From assembly GCF_010550675.1 (NCBI RefSeq), contig NZ_JAAGOA010000004.1, positions 124,001 to 188,000 on the forward strand: a DNA stretch of 64,000 nucleotides, read 5' to 3'. The notes below the pieces were generated by a model. The model searched no databases. It saw nothing but the letters and a program-made list of their open reading frames with translations, and had not been told where the DNA came from. Positions 59,695-64,000 of this stretch are shown here, in pieces. Made by a program: the position numbers and the translations under genes. Origin of the DNA: Phytoactinopolyspora halotolerans (GTDB lineage Bacteria; Actinomycetota; Actinomycetes; Jiangellales; Jiangellaceae). Positions within the stretch are counted from its first letter, which is position 1, and each line of letters begins with the position of its first letter.

Positions 59695-60114
59695 ATGGCA
59701 CAGAAGGTCAGTGAGGTCATGACAGGTGGGCCGGTGACCGCGGACGTCAGCACATCGGTCCAGCAAGTGGCACAGATGATGCGGGATCAGGGCATCGGTG
59801 ATGTGGTCGTCACGGACGAGAACGGGGTCTGCGGCTTGGTCACCGATCGTGACATCGTCGTCCGGGGCCTCGCGGTCAACGGGGATCCGACGCGGATGAC
59901 GGTCGGCGACATCTGCAGCCGGAACCTGGTGGCGGTGAACGCCGACGACGACATCGACGAAGCGGTCCGCATCATGCGGGAGCACGCGGTACGTCGGCTG
60001 CCCGTTACCCGTGACCAGCAGCTTGTGGGCATGGTGTCGATCGGGGACCTGGCGGTCGATCAGGACCGTCGGTCGGCCCTGGCGGACATCAGCGCCGCTC
60101 CGCCGAACACCTGA
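59695..60114 (+). CDS. CBS-domain pair protein
   Basis: 139 residues. Two CBS modules: KVSEVMTGGPVTADVSTSVQ and DIVVRGLAVNGDP, then ICSRNLVAVNADDDIDEAVR and VGMVSIGDLAVDQ. CBS pairs bind adenosyl nucleotides and act as small energy sensors; no attached enzyme domain is present. GGGAGACGAGTC precedes ATG. It is divergent from ku and followed by a P2 palindrome. Confidence 0.88.
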   Translation: MAQKVSEVMTGGPVTADVSTSVQQVAQMMRDQGIGDVVVTDENGVCGLVTDRDIVVRGLAVNGDPTRMTVGDICSRNLVAVNADDDIDEAVRIMREHAVRRLPVTRDQQLVGMVSIGDLAVDQDRRSALADISAAPPNT

Positions 60115-60150
60115 TCACCCAGCTGCTCTCCACTATCCACCCACCCGTCC

Positions 60151-60240
60151 TAAATGATCATGTGAAGTGGGTTTTCTCGTGCACCACCAGGTCTGCAGAC
60201 CTGTTGGAGCACGAGAAAACCCACTTCACATGATCATTTA
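60151..60240. repeat. Palindromic repeat family P2, copy b (90 nt)
   Basis: Same length as copy a (45660-45749). Outer 40-nt arms match at 38 positions, with GTCTGCAGAC in the centre. Its right end TTTA gives the TAA stop of sodC. The left end TAAATGATCA is 36 nt after the CBS gene stop. Confidence 0.9.
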
Positions 60241-60873
60241 GGAGTCGCCGGTGGGTTGGATGGTGCCGCAGGCGATGCGGTCGCCGGCGTCGCCGGTGTC
60301 CAGGGTGTCCTGGTCGGCTTCTCCGTACCGCTGCGGGATGTTCGCCTGGTTGTCGGGCTGCTCATGCACGATGACGGCCGCCCCGGCCTCGGTCAGGTCA
60401 TCCAGCCGGAACCGATCGGTGACCACCGCACTCTCCGCGCTGCCATCGGTCTTGACCAGCAGCGGGGGAAGGTCGCCGGCATGCTCCGGGTGGTTCTCGT
60501 CGCCGGCGGTGTAGTGCCCGCCAGCACTCGTGAATGCACCCTCCGGGGCGTCGGCGTCGCACATCGGCGACTCGTGGATATGGAAGCCCTTGTAGCCAGG
60601 TTCCATATCCCAGAAGCGAGCCTCGACGACGGTTCCGGACTCGTGCTGCGCCAGCAACACCTGCCCGATCTCGGATCCGCCCACATCGACCACGGCGACC
60701 TGGACCACGCCTTCCGCGGTCGCGTCATCGATGATCTCGGCGACGCTCGTGTCGCCACCATGGCCGTCCGTGTCGTCCGACGTGCCCGGCGTGTCGCTGG
60801 GGGACTCGGCACAGGCCGCCACCGCCACCAGCGACATCACCATCAGCGGCAGTGCCCAGGGACGCCATTGCAT
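60238..60873 (-). CDS. sodC: Superoxide dismutase [Cu-Zn], lipoprotein
   Basis: 211 residues. A lipoprotein-like N-terminus (SLVAVAACAESP) places it outside the membrane. The metal site is seen in GFHIHESPMCD, SAGGHYTAGD, HPEHAGDLP and AAVIVHEQPDN; the disulphide Cys pair is in SPMCD and ACGT. It turns superoxide into hydrogen peroxide. ATG at 60873. Its stop codon is the end of the P2 palindrome. Confidence 0.93.
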   Translation of the reverse strand: MQWRPWALPLMVMSLVAVAACAESPSDTPGTSDDTDGHGGDTSVAEIIDDATAEGVVQVAVVDVGGSEIGQVLLAQHESGTVVEARFWDMEPGYKGFHIHESPMCDADAPEGAFTSAGGHYTAGDENHPEHAGDLPPLLVKTDGSAESAVVTDRFRLDDLTEAGAAVIVHEQPDNQANIPQRYGEADQDTLDTGDAGDRIACGTIQPTGDS

Positions 60874-61031
60874 ACTCCCACCCCTTCGGCTCGGCGATAT
60901 GCACACGTCCGTACCCGGAGCGTTGCGTCCGTAACCCGTGCAAGCTCCCGAATCGACTTCGATGCAGCGTGTGATCCGGTCGCTCGCGGGTATCCAGCGG
61001 GTGTGAGCGAATGACAGAGAGGTGTGGTGTG

Positions 61032-61505
61032 ATGTCCATCCTTCGGCGCCTTGCGAGCGTCCCTTGGTGGGCGTGGATGCCGCTGCTCGTGGTCGGGTTC
61101 GCGATCATGGTCATCGGGGCCGGATGGTTCCCTCTGTTCGCGATCGCCTTGGGCTGGGCGCTCGTCACCTTGTTGCGCCGGTGGCCACCCGAGGCGGAGA
61201 ACGCCGACACGAGCGCATCCCCAGACGGCGGCGTCGACGTCAATGTCAACGTCATGACCGGTCAGCGGCAGGAGACCACCGAGACCATGGTGGCCCGCAT
61301 GTCGGACGAGCAGCTCTACGCATTATGGGCGCAGACCAGCCAGGATCTGCGGCACAAGTACCTGCCGGCGAGCATTCTCTCGCACGCGCAGCTCCGTGAG
61401 GCGCTACTGGAGGAGATGACTCGTCGGCATCCGGACGTGATCGGACGCTGGCTCGCCGACCGGCCTGATCAGCGCGATCCCCGGACATACCTGGGGCAGG
61501 GGTGA
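61032..61505 (+). CDS. Small protein with two N-terminal membrane helices
   Basis: 157 residues, no family recognised. Hydrophobic segments at about 12-28 and 30-46 (WWAWMPLLVVGFAIMVIGAG; LFAIALGWALVTLL) with a soluble, Glu/Arg-rich C-terminal part (about 85-157) that looks helical. ATG at 61032 follows AGAGAGGTG; ATG at 61011 is also in frame. It is divergent from sodC. A longer frame of the acyl-CoA synthetase follows within 10 nt. Confidence 0.65.
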   Translation: MSILRRLASVPWWAWMPLLVVGFAIMVIGAGWFPLFAIALGWALVTLLRRWPPEAENADTSASPDGGVDVNVNVMTGQRQETTETMVARMSDEQLYALWAQTSQDLRHKYLPASILSHAQLREALLEEMTRRHPDVIGRWLADRPDQRDPRTYLGQG

Positions 61506-61662
61506 AAACGAGCTGAACACGAACGGTGACGGCCAGGAGCGATCGACGGCCGCCGAAGCCGCCGAAGCCGCCGACGCAGCGGGGCATGCTGCCCAGCTAG
61601 AGGGGCATGCAGCCGCGGCAGAAGGGCCTGAGCCGTCGCCGGTCGACCCCGGCGACAACCTG

Positions 61663-63393
61663 GTGTCGCGCCTGTATCGGCGCGCGCAGACGACGCCGTC
61701 CAGTCCTGCGCTCGCCGTTCCGGACGAGGACGGCTGGCACGAGTTGTCGTGCGCGGAACTGGCCGATCTGGTGAGTTCCGCCGCCACCGGCCTGGTCGGG
61801 CTGGGAGTGGCCGCCGGTGACCGGGTCGCGCTGATGAGCGAGACCCGCGTGGAGTGGGCGGTGAGCGATCTGGCGATCCTCTCCGCGGGAGCGGTGACCG
61901 TGCCGCTGTACGAGACCAGCTCGGTGGAGCAGTGCCGGGCGATCCTGGAGGACTCCGGATGCCGGCTCGCCCTCACCGATCAGGCGGCCACCGCTGAACG
62001 AATCCGCTCCGCAGGCGACGTCGACGTGCTGGTCTTCGACGACGGCGGGCTCGACCACCTGCGCGATGCCGGCGGAGCGGACGACGGTGCAGCGGGCGAC
62101 GGCGGAGCGGACCACGGCGCCGAGGCCGATCGCCGTGCGGAGGCGCTCGCCCCCGACGACGTCGCGACGGTGGTCTACACATCGGGGACGACCGGGCGGC
62201 CCAAGGGCTGTGTGCTCACGCACCGCAACCTTGCCTGGACGACCACGCAGGTCCGTCGCCACCTGGATGCGGTCCTGTCCGACGACGGTTCGCTGCTGCA
62301 ACTGTTGCCGTTGGCGCACATCTTCGCCCGGTTGATCCACTATGTCTGCCTGGACAGCGGGGTGACGGTGGGGTTCGCCCGCGACACGCGGGACCCGCGG
62401 GGCGACGTGCGCGCATACCGGCCCAGCCTGTTCGTCGGGGTGCCGCGCGCATTCGAGAAGGTGTACGAAGCGGCTCGGGCGCAGGCCGAAGGCCCGGTGC
62501 GGCGGCGGATCTTCGCCGCGGCCGAGTCCGCCGCGCGAGACTGGTCCACCGCCGGTGGACGACCGGGCGTGCCCCTGCGCGCTCGGCACCTGCTCGCGGA
62601 TCGGTTGGTGTTCCGCCGGCTGCGGGAGGCGATGGGCGGCCGGGTGCGTCACGCCGTCTCCGGTGGGGCACCACTGGCCGAGGACGTGGTGCACTTCTTC
62701 CGCGGGGCCGGGCTCCCGATCCTGGAAGGGTACGGCCTCACCGAAACCACCGGTCCGGCCACCGCCAACGCTCCCGAGGCGACCCGGGTGGGCTCGGTGG
62801 GAACGCCGTTGCCCGGGGTCGGCGTCCGCATTGCCGACGGCGAGATCCTCGTCAGGGGCGGCAACGTGTTCCAGCGCTACCACCACGAGGACGCACGCGG
62901 CGACGATTTCGACGGGGAGTGGTTCCACACCGGGGATCTGGGTGAGCTCGACTCCGACGGATTCCTCTACGTCACCGACCGGAAGAAAGAACTGATCACC
63001 ACGGCGGCCGGCAAGAACGTGGCGCCTGCCCCGCTGGAGAACCGCGCCAATCGGCACCCGCTCGTGTCGCAGACGATGGTCGTCGGGGACCGGCGGCGTT
63101 TCGTCGCCGCGCTGGTCACTCTCGACGAGCAGGAGTTGAGCCGGTTCGCTGAGGAGCATGGGGTCGATCTCGACGACAGGAGTCCTAACGACGACGAGAC
63201 GGTCCGGGCAGAGGTGCAGAAAGCCATCGACGCCGCCAACGAACTGGTGGCCCGCTCCGAGTCGATCCGTGAGTTCGCGATCGTCGACCGCGAGTTCACC
63301 GAGGAAGCGGGGGAACTGACGCCGACGCTGAAGCTCCGCCGCCGGGACGTCGCGGAACACTTCGCCGACGTGATCGAGTCGATCTACGCGTGA
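61663..63393 (+). CDS. Long-chain acyl-CoA synthetase (AMP-forming, FadD15-like)
   Basis: 576 residues. A3 motif YTSGTTGRPKGC, A5-type GYGLTETTG, A7 FHTGDLG and A10 region LTPTLKLRRR are present. It activates fatty acids to acyl-AMP and then acyl-CoA. An Asp/Gly/Ala-rich insertion lies at about 130-165. The GTG at 61663 is the first standard start in the frame, but it has no ribosome binding site, and similarity to relatives appears to begin slightly upstream. The open frame runs back to 61441 with only CTG options (61513, 61465), so a CTG start is possible. Convergent with dnaG. Confidence 0.88.
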   Translation: MSRLYRRAQTTPSSPALAVPDEDGWHELSCAELADLVSSAATGLVGLGVAAGDRVALMSETRVEWAVSDLAILSAGAVTVPLYETSSVEQCRAILEDSGCRLALTDQAATAERIRSAGDVDVLVFDDGGLDHLRDAGGADDGAAGDGGADHGAEADRRAEALAPDDVATVVYTSGTTGRPKGCVLTHRNLAWTTTQVRRHLDAVLSDDGSLLQLLPLAHIFARLIHYVCLDSGVTVGFARDTRDPRGDVRAYRPSLFVGVPRAFEKVYEAARAQAEGPVRRRIFAAAESAARDWSTAGGRPGVPLRARHLLADRLVFRRLREAMGGRVRHAVSGGAPLAEDVVHFFRGAGLPILEGYGLTETTGPATANAPEATRVGSVGTPLPGVGVRIADGEILVRGGNVFQRYHHEDARGDDFDGEWFHTGDLGELDSDGFLYVTDRKKELITTAAGKNVAPAPLENRANRHPLVSQTMVVGDRRRFVAALVTLDEQELSRFAEEHGVDLDDRSPNDDETVRAEVQKAIDAANELVARSESIREFAIVDREFTEEAGELTPTLKLRRRDVAEHFADVIESIYA

Positions 63394-63414
63394 CCGCTGC
63401 CGACTCGCATCCGG

Positions 63415-64000
63415 CTACGCCACCCCGATGCCGCGTTCGCGCAAGTCCCGGCGGTGCGCTTCGAGCGTCATGAGTTCGCCGAAGAGCCGGTTGTACACCT
63501 CGACCTCGGCGGACGGATCGGTCCGCTGCAGCCGCGCCTTCAGCGCTACCAGCCGTCGCGAGACCCACACCTCGGTCAGCCGGAGCACGATCGACTCGGC
63601 GTAGCGGGGCATGCTCGCGTCGTCGGTGGGGATGGTCTCCATGGCGAGCTCGGACAGCACGTGCCGGGTGACGTCGTCCTTCGCTGCGGCGAGCAACGCG
63701 TCCATCCAGGCCGCACCACCGCCTTGGGTGGCGCACCCGCCGGCCTGCGCGATCGCCTCCCGTGCGGCGCGGAAGACGGGCGAAAGGAACGCCTCCGGTT
63801 CGATCGCGTCGAAGGCCGGTCCGGCGAACGCGGGACGCTGCACGGCGACGCGCAGCACCTCCCGCTCGAGCGCCAGCGTCTGCGGATCGACATTGCCGTG
63901 GCTGGGCACGCTGAGCGCCTGCTGGTCGGCCGGTGCCGTGGCGCCGTTGCCGGCGGGCGAGCGGCGCGGGCCGCGATCCGGGGCTCCGGCGGCGCCACGC
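63415..64000 (-). CDS. dnaG: DNA primase, 3' end (partial)
   Basis: The frame is open to the window edge, giving about 194 C-terminal residues. A basic Pro/Ala linker is followed by a helical region (EREVLRVAVQRPAFAGPAFD, then FRAAREAIAQ, ALLAAAKDDVTRHVLSELAM and EVEVYNRLFGELMTLEAHRRDLRERG), matching the helicase-binding C-terminal domain of DnaG. Primase makes RNA primers in replication. The identification is by domain and by dgt being its usual neighbour. The acyl-CoA synthetase stop is 21 nt away, so the two converge. Confidence 0.85.
   Translation of the reverse strand, partial: RGAAGAPDRGPRRSPAGNGATAPADQQALSVPSHGNVDPQTLALEREVLRVAVQRPAFAGPAFDAIEPEAFLSPVFRAAREAIAQAGGCATQGGGAAWMDALLAAAKDDVTRHVLSELAMETIPTDDASMPRYAESIVLRLTEVWVSRRLVALKARLQRTDPSAEVEVYNRLFGELMTLEAHRRDLRERGIGVA

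Overview
The window is very GC-rich, with dense short-gapped operons, many GTG starts and GTGA/ATGA overlaps. The gene content (dgt and dnaG, RamB with a glyoxylate shunt, Zur with znuABC, Ku and LigD, class E/F sortase) points to a high-GC actinobacterium. The overall set resembles Jiangellaceae or Nocardioidales relatives, but that placement is a guess from gene content only. No rRNA, tRNA, CRISPR array or replication origin was recognised.

Layout. 1-11160: a tandem array of four paralogous FtsX-type ABC permeases (the first cut by the window edge), then a histidine kinase and a LuxR-type response regulator. 11440-18540: a lone receiver protein, an AbiEi-like/restriction-fold gene bracketed by two 64-nt palindromic direct repeats, a metallo-beta-lactamase hydrolase coupled to a cyclic-nucleotide-binding protein, a SnoaL-like protein, an unrecognised 514-residue protein and a Phd/PIN toxin-antitoxin pair. 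18570-28810: marR-qor operon with its promoter/operator, a PBP4-type carboxypeptidase, a low-GC DUF3800 gene, recO-uppS, a DJ-1/PfpI protein divergent from LysR, an amidase and a zinc alcohol dehydrogenase. 28840-29990: a second AbiEi-like gene, bracketed by a different palindromic repeat. 30000-33642: zinc uptake (znuA-znuC-znuB) divergent from Zur, with a palindromic operator. 33700-44050: small membrane protein, monooxygenase-YibE/F pair, glyS, ABC-2 exporter, dusB, pyruvate phosphate dikinase. 44110-50660: proline-rich surface protein with its sortase, then ramB divergent from aceA-aceB. 50740-64000: Fpg/Nei glycosylase, a 58-residue charged protein, dgt, LhgO, a repeat-rich stretch carrying a second DUF3800 gene, ku-ligD end joining, CBS protein, sodC, acyl-CoA synthetase and the 3' end of dnaG.

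How genes work together: aceA, aceB and RamB form the glyoxylate shunt and its probable regulator, and ppdK can feed the same gluconeogenic route. Ku and LigD form a two-gene end-joining operon; recO, fpg and dgt add further DNA maintenance. ZnuABC and Zur form a closed zinc homeostasis loop.

The most interesting theme is repeats. Three small accessory genes (two AbiEi-like putative nucleases and one DUF3800 protein) are each bracketed by their own pair of direct repeats that contain palindromes. Two further palindrome families (five copies) sit at gene 3' ends, and one of these families supplies the actual stop codons of neighbouring genes.
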